Shown piece after piece: positions 33,748 through 44,979 of a DNA stretch of 64,000 nt; the first letter of the stretch is position 1, and each line of letters begins with the position of its first letter. The stretch is taken from contig NC_034009.1 in the NCBI RefSeq assembly GCF_000346465.2, positions 7,907,251-7,971,250 of the forward strand. The letters run 5' to 3'. A program made the translations under genes and the position numbers. The DNA comes from Prunus persica. Its lineage: Eukaryota > Streptophyta > Magnoliopsida > Rosales > Rosaceae. The notes under the pieces are model-generated. The model was not told the origin of the DNA and made no database searches. It saw nothing but the letters and a program-made list of their open reading frames with translations.

Positions 33748-36700
33748 ATATTATCTCTCAACATCGTCATGGATGGGTCATCACTTATTGTGCAGTTTCT
33801 GCTGTGTTCATCTCCCAACATGGCCAGTGCAGGTTTCATGTTCATCAGAAGTCAACATAGTATGCTCTGGTACTATAATTCAGACAGTTTTTAGGAACAT
33901 TCTTTGAAACTTGTAAGCATATCAAGCTGCAAGTTCTTTCATTCTTTTAACTGCATACTGAAACCAAAAAATTAGTCACTAGTAAAAGATAAAAGAAATT
34001 TAATAAAAATAACTACAGAGAAGAAAAAAAAAAATTATTCTGATGATGTGAAGTTGAGGGGTGATCATGGCGATTGCGGACCAGCGGAGGGGTTTGAGGG
34101 GCCGGTGGAGCCCTCTTTCCCAAAAAAGTTAGCGTCTTTGTGGTATTGGGTTCGGTTGGTCATGTGCTTGGTTTTCTTGGCTGCGATTTTGTCAAATGGG
34201 CTGTGTAAGGTTTATAATGGAGTGCATGAATTTTGTTCTATATACAATTAACCTACCTCTGGTGATTCTGCTACTGGAATGGTTTTTGACTAATTGTTTG
34301 CATTGCTTTTATAAAATTTTACATGGAACGCGTTTCCTTTGTGTGCATTGCTCTCATACTGTTGCTCTCAGATTCTAAGCTTTTAGACTACGAAATGAGC
34401 TTTTACACAGCTTCTGATGGTGGGTTGGGACAAAAGGACAATAAAGCTCCTGTCAAACTGACGGAAATGAAGGTTTGGACTTGATTTGTTAACGACTGCA
34501 AGTACAGTAACGAAATCGGGAAAATTAAAGTCACGGTGACTAAAATTGATTTCGAGCCAAATTCCAGTGACCAAAATTGTAATTAACCCTTTTAATTTCA
34601 TGGAATTATAGTATGATTCAAATTCTGAAATTATAGTATGCTTCTTTCAGGTTTCCTTAATTTACCACATATTAAGGCTGGTAATATGTTGGTAATGTGT
34701 TGTTAGGGCGAGAATTAAAATCCAGCTTTATTAATAACATGAACAAATAGCAGCACAAACGACCTTTTCTTTACTGGTTGATTGTCGGTGACCAAAACTT
34801 ACAAGACGAAATGCTTGTTCTGTTTAAGTAAAACCATTATTGTCCATTTTTGGGTTTCTTAATCAATCAGATTTCTAGATATTGCCTAGTGAGGAAAGTT
34901 TCCACACATGTTTGCTTGGCTTGAAATTGATGGCTCCTTGAAGGCTTTGCTTGACGAGAAAGACTTTCATGAAACGGGAATAGCACTATTGTGCTATACT
35001 CGGCCAATAACGATATAATATGCGTGTTAACACTTTCACGTGATATGAAATTGCTGATTGAGGATAGCACTATTTTTCTCAAACTTAACATTCCTTTCAC
35101 CAATTTATTTCTTATTGTTGTTAATATTATTATTATTTTTCTTCTACATGGTTCTAGATAACTTGAACGACTACACAACTGTCTTTCCAAAATGTTGAGT
35201 TGCGTGCCCTATTTTATAACACAACCAGTCTTTTGGTACGTGTTCCCTTTGAAAACATAGAATAGAACCAGTCCTGTTGTTGCAAGCAGCTAATTTTGTT
35301 GATGTGAGAATTCATGACAGTTTGAAAGGTCATTCATCAAAAATACTAATTGGTCAATACCTCAAATGTAAATGTCAATACGGCTGCTTCAGGATAATAG
35401 CTGGATCCTTCCAGTAAGAGTCATTTCTCCTTTTTGACAATTTAAGTTTTTTAACGTGTCAAACTGTAATTTACACATAAGTAAGAATGACTTTTTCGAC
35501 AATTATGTTATGTTTGATGATTGAGATTGAATTAAATTATTAAGTAATTGGATTGGAAAAAATAACACTAATTTTTGAATGCATTTTTTTTTCTTTTTAT
35601 ATGTGATTAAAGGGCTGGTTTAACTAAAATATGCCGTTACATGTCTTAGCAGGATTATAAATAATCCAATCACGTTGTTTTTAGGCCACTAAACATTTAA
35701 TTATGATTATGAATCTTGTCCACCTTTGTCACTCTTTCGTGGAAATTCTTCTTAAGAATTATATTTCATTTGTCTTTCTTTCTCCTCTTTTTTTAAGAGT
35801 ATTTTTCCTTGGTTACCCTAGCTAATTGCTACTGACTGGCAGCTGCTAAATCTCCTGTTCAATAATAAAAACGGCAACTTTGCCATTCAATTCAACCTAC
35901 GAATCCCACAATGCCTGCCTAAGCCTTGTGCTCATATATGACGTGCCCTGCCTTGGTTGGTTGGTGATAAAACGGAAGCAAGCTAAAAAACTCCAACTAA
36001 TTTGTGCATGCCACGTGGTCCACTTACATTGGATAGTTTTGGGGATCCAACACATCCCTTAATTTATCGGATTACGGCACAAGCAAGCATATGTAGCGTT
36101 AGGAATTGGAGTTGTACAACAACTAAACACACGCATGCGAGAGATTTTGGGTACTTGTGAAACCTACCCGTCTTCCTTATTACGGAAACGGTGCGAATTA
36201 CTGTTTTTTTTCCCGTTATGTTTTGGCATCCTGGTGCTTGAGGCCTATAACGGTGGTCCCTACCTTTATAAATTTGGCAAAAGCAATTATAGAGTTACGA
36301 ATAGTTGTATTATTGGCTCATTCGTCCGTCTAATTACCTTACGTACAAATTTATTATAAAGAAGGGTTATGTGTATCTGAGTGATGCGCGAAGGGGGAGG
36401 CATGAACAGGGAAATTCGGGTGAGCTGGGTATGTTATTTTGGGTTGAATAAAAAAAATCACTTGAGTTATAGTCCATGGTAGGAATACTAAGTCCGTCCC
36501 TAATTATAGATGTCAAAATGATACTATATAGGTGATTTTTCATCTCTCCTTATAGCTAGAAATTTAGGATTCCTATAAATTATATATTGTCCATATGGTA
36601 GGGCTCATGTTAATTCATGCGTATCAGTGGAAAATTGGCCGGCCTTCCAAATGCTATGTTAAAGGGGAACAATTGACTTGAAAAGGTTAGATAAATAGTT

Positions 36701-37220
36701 GGACTATGGTGTAACAATTTGTAATTTTATGATTGTTTTTAACAATTTTTAAAAGAGAGTAATCACGCTTCATACACTCCAACTATTGTGATTGACTGTT
36801 TTTTTTTTTAATTACATTAGAATTGATGAAACCCTTAACCTATCATAAATCAACCCATCTTTCTACCATCTTTCACCACCTAGACTAACCCAAAAAAGGG
36901 TTTCTATACAAATTACTCTTCTCTAATCAATGTAGGAGGGAACAATTAAACTTTGGATCTCTTCTAATATTGAGAAGAAAGAGCTTGTTCGTAAACAAAA
37001 CACATCATTAATCATACTAACTAACCGCATGGGTAACATATGATGTGTACTTATTATATCAATTCATATGGTACAAAGTCAATCAATATTACGGTAAGTT
37101 GTTAATTAATACAATGAATTAGACGATGAGTTTTATTTTTTGGGTCAAAATTATGCAATGAATTAGATTATATTAAAGTAAATTATCGTTTGTATAAATT
37201 TTTTTGGGTATGTATGACAT
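33748..37220. other. Intergenic spacer, no gene recognised
   Basis: About 3.4 kb of AT-rich DNA. Short frames (34048-34251 on plus, 34867-35190 on minus, 36135-36359 on plus) show no family likeness. The frame at 34048, after a weak ATG context, contains a Trp/Leu-rich stretch (YWVRLVMCLVFLAAILSNG) that could be a membrane segment, but nothing supports a gene. Confidence 0.45.
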
Positions 37221-37229
37221 TATTAGTAA

Positions 37230-37694
37230 GGGTAAATTACTCAAATGGTTCTCAAATTTGTATCCGATTTACATTTTGGTCCATAAACTAAATTATTCGT
37301 TCAAATGGTCCACCAACTCTTTATTAATCGGCGCTTTGGTCCTACCATTACATTTTCTGTTAAATTTAGTCACGTGAGTACATGCTATATTTGTGGGGGT
37401 AAATAAGACTTTTGACCTATGTATCACCTTTTTATCACCACGATATCACCCCTTTATCACAACTGTATCACCTATGTATCATAATTATATCACCTATGTA
37501 TCACCTATTTGGGGAACATAAGACGGTTATGGACGGTTTTATCCTTACATTTGATGGCAACATTAACATAATGTCATAGTAGGATCAATGGAACAATTAA
37601 TATAGAGTTGATGGACCACTTGAACGAATAATTTAATTAAAGGATCAAAATGTAAATTATGTATAAATTTGAGGACTATTTGAGTAATTTACCC
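37230..37694. mobile_element. Mutator-like MITE, 465 bp, with 9-bp target duplication
   Basis: Long terminal inverted repeats begin GGGTAAATTACTCAAATGGT at the left, with the complementary GTAATTTACCC end at 37694. Arms extend about 150 bp with mismatches. Flanks are TATTAGTAA (37221-37229) and TATTATTAA (37695-37703), a 9-bp duplication with one change, which is the Mutator signature. The middle (about 37418-37506) repeats TATCACC many times. No coding capacity. It ends about 285 bp before the SNL6 start. Confidence 0.78.
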
Positions 37695-37978
37695 TATTAT
37701 TAAAGTTGAGTATTATAATTGGTATTTGAATTCACTCGAATTGAATTGGTATGAGGCAGCATAGGAAGAAAAATATAAAAATAAGGAGCATGCGGTAAAG
37801 CTAAAGGGGTCTTGACAACATAAGATGGTGAGTAGATGGGAACGTGTAACAAATAGTTCACCAACCTCTTCCTCCATTGATGCCTATCTCACCTTGAATC
37901 CCTCTCACAACTTATATAAGAGCAGAGATGGTAGGGAAGCCACAACTTGAAACGAAAACAAAAACCGAAAGAGCGCGA

Positions 37979-39683
37979 ATGGACAACAAAAAACCCATCG
38001 TTTGTGTTCTTGATGCTTCAACCTACGTGGGCTTCTGGATTCTGAAAGGATTGCTTGGTAGAGGTTTCACAGTCCACGCAGCCATCCAGAATAATGGTAA
38101 GCTTTTTCTTTCTTGAGGTTTAGGTTATATGAGAATCTGAGTTATTTGATATAGGGTTTGATGCAGGGGAAACAGAAATTCAGAAGAGAATTAGGGAGAT
38201 GGAGAAAGTAGAAGAGAGATTGGAAGTGTTTGTTGTGGATGTTTTGGACTACCATAGCATTCTTTTGGCTTTGAAGGGTTGCTCTGCTATGTTCTGCTGT
38301 TTAGATAGTTCAGATGGATATGATGTGAGTTGTAATTTTGGTGAAACTCATATTTATAAGTATTTTTTAAATTTACTTTGATTATACTAACTCCATTTTT
38401 ATGGACTGGTTAGGAAAAAATGGTGGATTTGGAGGTGAGAGGAGCAATTAATGTTGTGGAAGCATGTGCTCAGACAGAGACTCTGGAGAAGATTGTGTTC
38501 ACTTCTTCTTTGACTGCAGCAATTTGGAGAGAGGACATTTGTTCTGAGAAGGATGTGGATGAGAAATCATGGAGTGATCAGGATTTTTGCAGGAAATTGA
38601 AGGTTTGGGCCTCTATCTTCATATTTATTTCTTTGTCTGGCTAGACATCACTTTGGTTTTGATTGTTTATTTATTTATATTAATGGTGGAGAGGAATTCG
38701 AATATAGATTTCTTTCAGTATTGAGAAGAGAAATATCATTGGATAATAGCCAGTTCGGTTACCTTTTAGTTTTTGTAAGGAAAATGGCTGGGTGGCTATA
38801 ATCATATATACAATAGGTTAGGATTTTTGGTATTTTGGAAATATTTGAAGGATTGTTATGACCAATATGTTATTATTATTATTTTTAAATGAGTGCTAAA
38901 AGTATGTAGATTGGGTGAACAACATTTCTCCCTCTAACGAAAAAACAATTAATTACCAAATTATACAAGTTTTCTCAGAATTATATTTTACTGACATTGT
39001 GTATTTTCTTTTTGTTTGTAGTTGTGGTACGCCCTGGCAAAGACACTCTCAGAACAGGCTGCTTGGGCTTTATCCATGGACCGGATGCTCAAGATGGTTT
39101 CCATAAACTCTGGACTTGTCCTTGGGCCCAGTGTCGCCCAACAGAACCCTCGGACAACTATGTCTTATCTTAACGGTAATTAATTAATAATTAACATCAC
39201 TTAACACAACCGTTGTATTCGTAAGTTCGTAACACAATAATACTAGAGGCAGTGCACCAACGCTTATCTCAACCTCTTAATTCTCTTGAACCATGATTTC
39301 ATGTTATAGGAGCGGCTCAAATGTACGAAAACGGGGTGCTTGCATTCGTCGACGTGAACTTTCTAGCCGATATTCATATTCGAGCGCTGGAGGATCAGTC
39401 CACATGCGGGAGGTACTTCTGCTTTAATAGAATTGTGAATACTGAGGATGAAGCTGTTAAGCTTGCCGAGAGCTTAAGCCCTTTGATATCATTGCCACCA
39501 AGGTATGAATAAGCATGTAGGAGTAGGAACATAAGTAATTTTGATGGAGGCAAAATGACAACGTTTTGAGGTTGATTGGTGTCCTTTGTTGCATGCAGGT
39601 ATGAATACCATGGGAGTGAGGTGCATACCGAGCGATTGAGGGCCAAAAAGTTGAGCAAGTTGGCTGAGGGCGCTGCCTATTAG
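37979..39683 (+). CDS. SNL6: Cinnamoyl-CoA reductase-like SNL6-type protein, 298 aa, 6 exons
   Basis: Extended short-chain dehydrogenase/reductase of the CCR/DFR superfamily. SNL6 of rice has been linked to lignin and NH1-mediated resistance; the substrate of this protein cannot be read from sequence. Exons: 37979-38096, 38167-38324, 38414-38602, 39022-39175, 39310-39502, 39599-39683; GT-AG throughout, phases sum to 299 codons. An in-frame ATG at 37928 would add 17 residues (MVGKPQLETKTKTERAR); I chose 37979 because relatives begin close to KPxVCVLDAS. Tyr158-x3-Lys162 in WYALAKTLSEQAAW is the catalytic pair, after FTSSLTAAIW. The nucleotide-binding loop reads VLDASTYVGFWIL instead of the usual TGAxGxxG, and the CCR signature NWYCY is absent, so this is not a classical lignin CCR. 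Confidence 0.88.
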
Positions 39684-41850
39684 TACAAGATGACAGATTC
39701 TTTCTTAAGTTTGTAATTTTCTTTTTAAGATCAACAATTGTGCCAGAATGTTATGATGTGTACAGTATTTGGAAATAAATTAAGGGTCTAAAATTACGTG
39801 TTTTTTTTCAATTAGACCCAACATAAGTTTGTTTTATCACGTGACATAACCTGACGGCAAAATAGCAACTAATTCTTTTTCTTTTTTTTTTATTTTTTTT
39901 ATTTTTTTAAAGACATTTCTTATTAAGAGAGATGATAATACACTAAATTCACACACACAACATAGATGCTAGGACTTGATGTTGGAAGTATGCCTTGAAA
40001 GCCAATCATTAGATGAAATCTTTCATAGAAAACTCCGTTTAAACCAACCATTTAGGTTAACACTTAAGGGCAAGTATGTCGACTCAGGTAACGGCTCAAA
40101 CGTGACTGTTAACCTATTTGACAAGTCCATGGATTCATGAGATAAGGAAAGTGGTCTAAATAGTTTAGATGCGAAGAGACCTTTCCCTATAACTCATACC
40201 CAAAATGTTATTGGTCATATGATCGTTCAACTGGGCATTGATGAATCGCAAAGACCAGTACGCACTATATCTGCTCGACTAGGAAGATGACTAGTCTCGA
40301 GTCATTTGTGTATGGACACTGAGATAAGTGCATAGGTGCTCGTTTGAGTTCACTAAACGCCATCAAACTAGAAATCTTGTATGGAAGTTTTACTTACATG
40401 CCAAGCAAAATTTCTTCAGTTGCAATAACGTAAGGTTAATCCTTATACTTGAGGCATCATGGGTTCCTTATGGATGTGTAGTCGGTCTCTGATTGTATCA
40501 TAAGGTTGAGCTCATCCCTGGGCTCAGCTCAAGGTAACATTGGAATCTTTGACAAGTCCATATAGGCAAGTAAGTATACGACAATGGATCTCAACTTCCA
40601 GTAAGGGGGAGAGAATGTTCTCAAATATGATTTGGAAATTTCCGGTCGAAGTCAGAGCTCAATTAAGAAATAGTCTTCTAATTATTCTCATATTGAATCA
40701 TTAGCCAAGAACGATCACGTTAAGGATTAGACATGAATTTTATGTCCTATTAACGATATACAGGACATTGGGAAATAGAGAAGGATCGAATTGCGTTGTA
40801 ATTCCAACTAAATGGATTCTCCTAATATATTCTATATTAGCTTGGGTAGCTGTGACATGTTATTAGACATCACTTACGGTTTGTGGAAGCCTTAAGGACA
40901 TTTCGTAACTGAGTCCTCATTAAAGCGATAATTAAAAGGAAATTTTAATTCACAATCGATAAGAAAGAATTCAAGATCGCCCACGGCCTCACTAATTAGA
41001 ACTCAATAGATCGCACACCCATAAGTTCATAATTTGGATAATAATGGAAGATGATGAAATCAATGATTAAGTCAATTAGTTAGATTAATTGGTTAAAAAA
41101 AAAGTTAATTAAAAAGTTAATTAATCACGTTGAAAGAGAATGAGCCTTGAAATGGTTTAATTACCCAAAGTTAGAAAGTGTTAGAAAATGCTTACAAACT
41201 TAGTAGTGTATAGAGATTACTGAGCAGAAGCAATCGACTTTATGATTAGTAATGCTTATAATCGGGGTTCGGCTATATGTCCCCCATTTTGATTTTGATT
41301 AAAGTATTCCAATGCAAAGGTTTAAGCCCAATGCAAAACCGAATTAAAAATAAGAGTTTACTAAATGAAGAAGCCCAAATATATTCAAAAACAACTCTTG
41401 CCCAAATATTTTCCTTATATAACACAATTTGTACAAGTGGCATAAAACGATTGGACAAGAAACACGAGAGCGAAGGCTCCCGCTTTTCGTCCGTTATCAC
41501 AGTTACTTCGTGCTCTCTCTCTATCTGAAAAGCGTGACCGGGGGCTACCGGAGATCGGAGACTCGCCGGAGAATCGGGTAGGATGAACAAAGAAGAAGAA
41601 GGTTTTTGTCAAGACTTTGAAGGGCACTAACTTGGAGAAAGAAGTGAAACCCGAAGAGACGGTACAAAACATACATATACATATCCGTGAGTTTTCTTGA
41701 TCATCAGAGGTTCAAAATTGAATTGTTTTAAAGCTGATTTGGTAATGAATCGCTTCAATTTTGATTAATTAGGGTTTTTGTGAGATTGAATGCGAATTAG
41801 GGCTTTTTCTTGGTTTGGGTAATCGTAGTATTACGTAAGTGTTTGAGAAT
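39684..41850. other. Spacer, partly LTR-retrotransposon-like
   Basis: From about 39980 (TGTTGGAAGTATGCC) to roughly 41200 the sequence has the look of a Copia-type LTR I recall from many plants, with phrases such as AAAGCCAATCATTAGATG and GACTAGTCTCGAGTCATTTG. I could not find a convincing right end or target duplication, so it may be a truncated solo LTR. No coding sequence is seen. The CDC123 leader probably starts near 41450. Confidence 0.4.
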
Positions 41851-41879
41851 TTATGATGCATTATACGCTGAGCAACAAA

Positions 41880-42896
41880 ATGAAGGAAGAAGAAGTGAAT
41901 CGATGCCAGATACAGGAATGGTATCCTAAATTCAAATCTCTGTCCATCAAAACTCGGATTCATGAACTTCCAGAATCCTTTGTCCAATACCTGCTAGATG
42001 ATTCGGGGCCCTTCCTCCTCCCTGTTTCAATCTCAAATGAAGATGCTTTTCCCAATAGAATTCATAATCCTGAGGAGGCAGATGACTATCAAGTATCAGA
42101 AGGGTCTGATGATGACGAGTCAGAGCAGCCTCCATTGCCACCTTCTTTCCCTGAGCTTGAGTTGCAGGTCAAGGAATCAATTGAATCACTTGGAGGGTCT
42201 GTGTTCCCTAAGCTCAACTGGAGTGCACCAAAAGACTCTGCTTGGATCAGCACAACTGGGACACTCAAATGCTCTTCGTTCAGTGAGATTGCCCTCTTGC
42301 TACGCTCATCTGATTCATTGATCCATGACTTGTGTCATGCCTATCATTCGTGCTGTGACAAAACCTCATCAAGACCTAAGAGTTTCTTCCTTGCACTTCG
42401 TAAATGGTACCAGTCCCTTAAGCCAGAGATGGAGTTGCGTTGCTTCGTACGAAATCAGAATTTGGTTGGAATTTCCCAACGTGAGGTCACTACTTTTTAC
42501 CCTGCTCTGCTTGAAAAGAAAGACAGTCTTCCTGTGTTGATCGAAGATTTTTTCGTGGAAAATTTGATGTCGAGATTTGAATTGGAAAACTACACCTTTG
42601 ATGTCTATGTGACAGAGGATAATCGGATTAAGGTTTTGGATTTTAACCCGTGGGGTGCATTTACCCTGCCTCTCATGTTTTCATGGGAGGAATTGGATCA
42701 GAATTGCAGTGAACCAGGAGATAATGGTGTGGACTTAAGAATTGTGGAGGGTCATTGTGCTGTTAGGCCAGGTCTGAAGACTGCAGTGCCATATGATTAT
42801 TTGGACACTAGTCCCGGGAGTGGCTGGGACCAGTTTATGAGAAATGCCGATGAAGAGCTACAGCAGCAAACTAGAAATGCTCAAGCAGGTGCTTAA
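41880..42896 (+). CDS. CDC123: Cell division cycle protein 123 homologue (D123 family), 338 aa
   Basis: CDC123 is an ATP-grasp-fold chaperone that promotes assembly of the eIF2 complex through the gamma subunit, and so translation initiation. The coding region is one exon. The start at 41880 gives MKEEEVNRCQIQEWYPKFKS, the conserved beginning of plant D123 proteins; an in-frame ATG at 41853 would add nine residues and cannot be excluded. Visible family features: IHELPESFVQYLLDDSGPFLLP, an acidic linker (EGSDDDESEQPP), FPKLNWSAPKDSAWI, the lysine/arginine region ELRCFVRNQNLVGISQRE, and the ATP/Mg site DVYVTEDNRIKVLDFNPWG. Full length with an intact C-terminus. Confidence 0.93.
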   Translation: MKEEEVNRCQIQEWYPKFKSLSIKTRIHELPESFVQYLLDDSGPFLLPVSISNEDAFPNRIHNPEEADDYQVSEGSDDDESEQPPLPPSFPELELQVKESIESLGGSVFPKLNWSAPKDSAWISTTGTLKCSSFSEIALLLRSSDSLIHDLCHAYHSCCDKTSSRPKSFFLALRKWYQSLKPEMELRCFVRNQNLVGISQREVTTFYPALLEKKDSLPVLIEDFFVENLMSRFELENYTFDVYVTEDNRIKVLDFNPWGAFTLPLMFSWEELDQNCSEPGDNGVDLRIVEGHCAVRPGLKTAVPYDYLDTSPGSGWDQFMRNADEELQQQTRNAQAGA

Positions 42897-44979
42897 GGTC
42901 ATCATTGTTTCAAAATCTTTGAGGTGAAATTTGAAAGTAACTGTTTCACCTATCACTTGTACTTGTTAGGTTGAATATGGAGCATGGATATTCCATCTTA
43001 GGCCATGTCTAGGAAGAAACAAAGTTTTGCATTTCAATATCTGATTATGATTTGTTAAAAAGAAAAGCCGACTGCTAGAATTGAATTTCACGCTGGATTC
43101 TGTCAATTTCTTTTGAATTTCGATTGTATTTTGATGGCTCCTTACTTCCTCTGCCTTCTCCTGATCTGCAACGCCTGCTCATGTTAGCCCAGATTCTTAT
43201 TAGTTTCAAATACCTTTGATCCTTTATCTGGCCTCACTTTCTTTAATCTAGCCAAATCTTACTGTTTGAAATGCTGAGCTGAGCAGTTAGGAAAGAACAT
43301 GCTCCTAAATGATTGTGGCAGCAATGCAGATGTTGAGATGGATATTAGACCAGCCATACTAGATGAGCTTGGACAAAATTTTCAGCAGTTGGATTGGAAA
43401 TGTTCATAAAATAAGGAATGGTAGGATTTGCATATGTTCATGCTTCCCAACAGTAATTTGCATATGTTCATGCTTCCCTTCCCATCCGTTGTGACTCATC
43501 ACAGTCAACAATTCCTCTCTAATCTCTATCTTCCCTTTTGTAAAATTAAAATGTGAAAGCAATGGTTTTTTTAATCATTAGCAGATTATGATCCTCTGAG
43601 TCCTTTGCCTTCCGCTAACTATGACGTTTTTAATCCTTGTTTTAACAGTAATTTAAACACAAGGATTGGTATTGCGCACCGACACAACAATCATTAACAC
43701 CAAATAAGGGCACTGCATGTTGATGGAACATATCCAAAGATTCTTCAAACTGTTCATCTAACTACCCCTTTTTATATATTTATCATAATTAACAAGTCTT
43801 GATCAACTTGTTAATGCAAATATCTAAGTTTGTCTGCTTTGACAAATTGTTAATGAAGATATCTAAATTTGTTTGCTTTCGGCTAGGTTCCTTCAAGCCA
43901 CTTGGTTATGGCTGGCTATGGCCGGAGGAGGCCCTACAGAATATAAGAAGATTCGGTGTGTATGCTTAGAATACAAGGGTTAAAAGCACTTTCTAACAAC
44001 TAAAAGCGCTTCTAATTGTGTTTGGCAGAAAAGCTTATAAGTGCTTTTGGGTCATATAAGCATTTTCTAGAGAAGCAGGAAGCACCTTCAACGTATTTAT
44101 AATAAAAGCACTTATGAGCAAAAGTGCTTCCTAGAGAAGCAGTCCTAAATGAGCCCTAAATGTTAACCATCAAAGCTGATCGAATACTTACATTGTTCAT
44201 ACCATCATCAATGATCAATCCGCATGTGTTATGGTCGTTTATTCTTGTTAAACTTTGAATCTAAATTATAAATTAGGCGAATCACTTTTGTGAAACTGTT
44301 GTAAACTTAAACCATTGATTAAGCTGATTATTGCATGAACGTGCGATTGATATTAATTGGCTAGTTTCAACATATCCAAAGCGGATATTGAAAAGAGAGA
44401 AATTTCACAGTAAATCAATATGAGAGTTCAATTTTTCTTCTTCTTTTTTTGTGGGAATGTTTGTGTTTGGTCTAACTCGTTCTCTCGAGTGAAACTTGTT
44501 GGAGGAACAACAATCAATATTATTTGAATAATTTAATTAAACAACAAATAGAATAATGAAATTAAATATGGCAGTAAATTAAAAACTGACTGCTCTTGCA
44601 GATAAAGGCTTGCAGAATTGCATTGTCCTTGAAACATAATTTCACCCATACTCATTGCTTGTAGTTATGCAGGTGTTTGCTCCCCCAAGATACAACTATC
44701 TAAATCAAAGTCCTAGCACTAGGGCTTTGATTTATAGCAAAATTTGTGTGTTTATCTCTAAGGATACATGAATGATGATATGAATGTTCTTTGCAAATTT
44801 TGTATAATATGAATGATGACATGTGTATAATACGTGAATTTGTGTGTATTATTGAAAATTTTATAAAAAAAATGTATACTAAACATGAAAAATATATACA
44901 TACGTGTACAATAGGAGTATTGTACATTTTCTTTTTAAAAAATATGTATTTTACTGAGTCTTAAAAAAAAAAAACTGAG
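42897..44979. other. Intergenic spacer with MITE fragments
   Basis: CDC123 3' region, then AT-rich DNA. A 27-base unit, GATTTGCATATGTTCATGC or close to it, occurs twice around 43427-43478. Between about 43985 and 44160 the phrases AAAAGCACTTTCTAACAAC, AAGTGCTTTTGG, AAAAGCACTTATGAGC and GTGCTTCC resemble a small MITE family frequent in eudicots, but no duplication was defined. The minus-strand frame 44700-44927 is not a recognisable protein. Confidence 0.4.

Noticed and set aside
41277..41672. ORFs on both strands just before CDC123
   Set aside because: They lie in the probable leader of CDC123, have no family likeness, and overlap each other.
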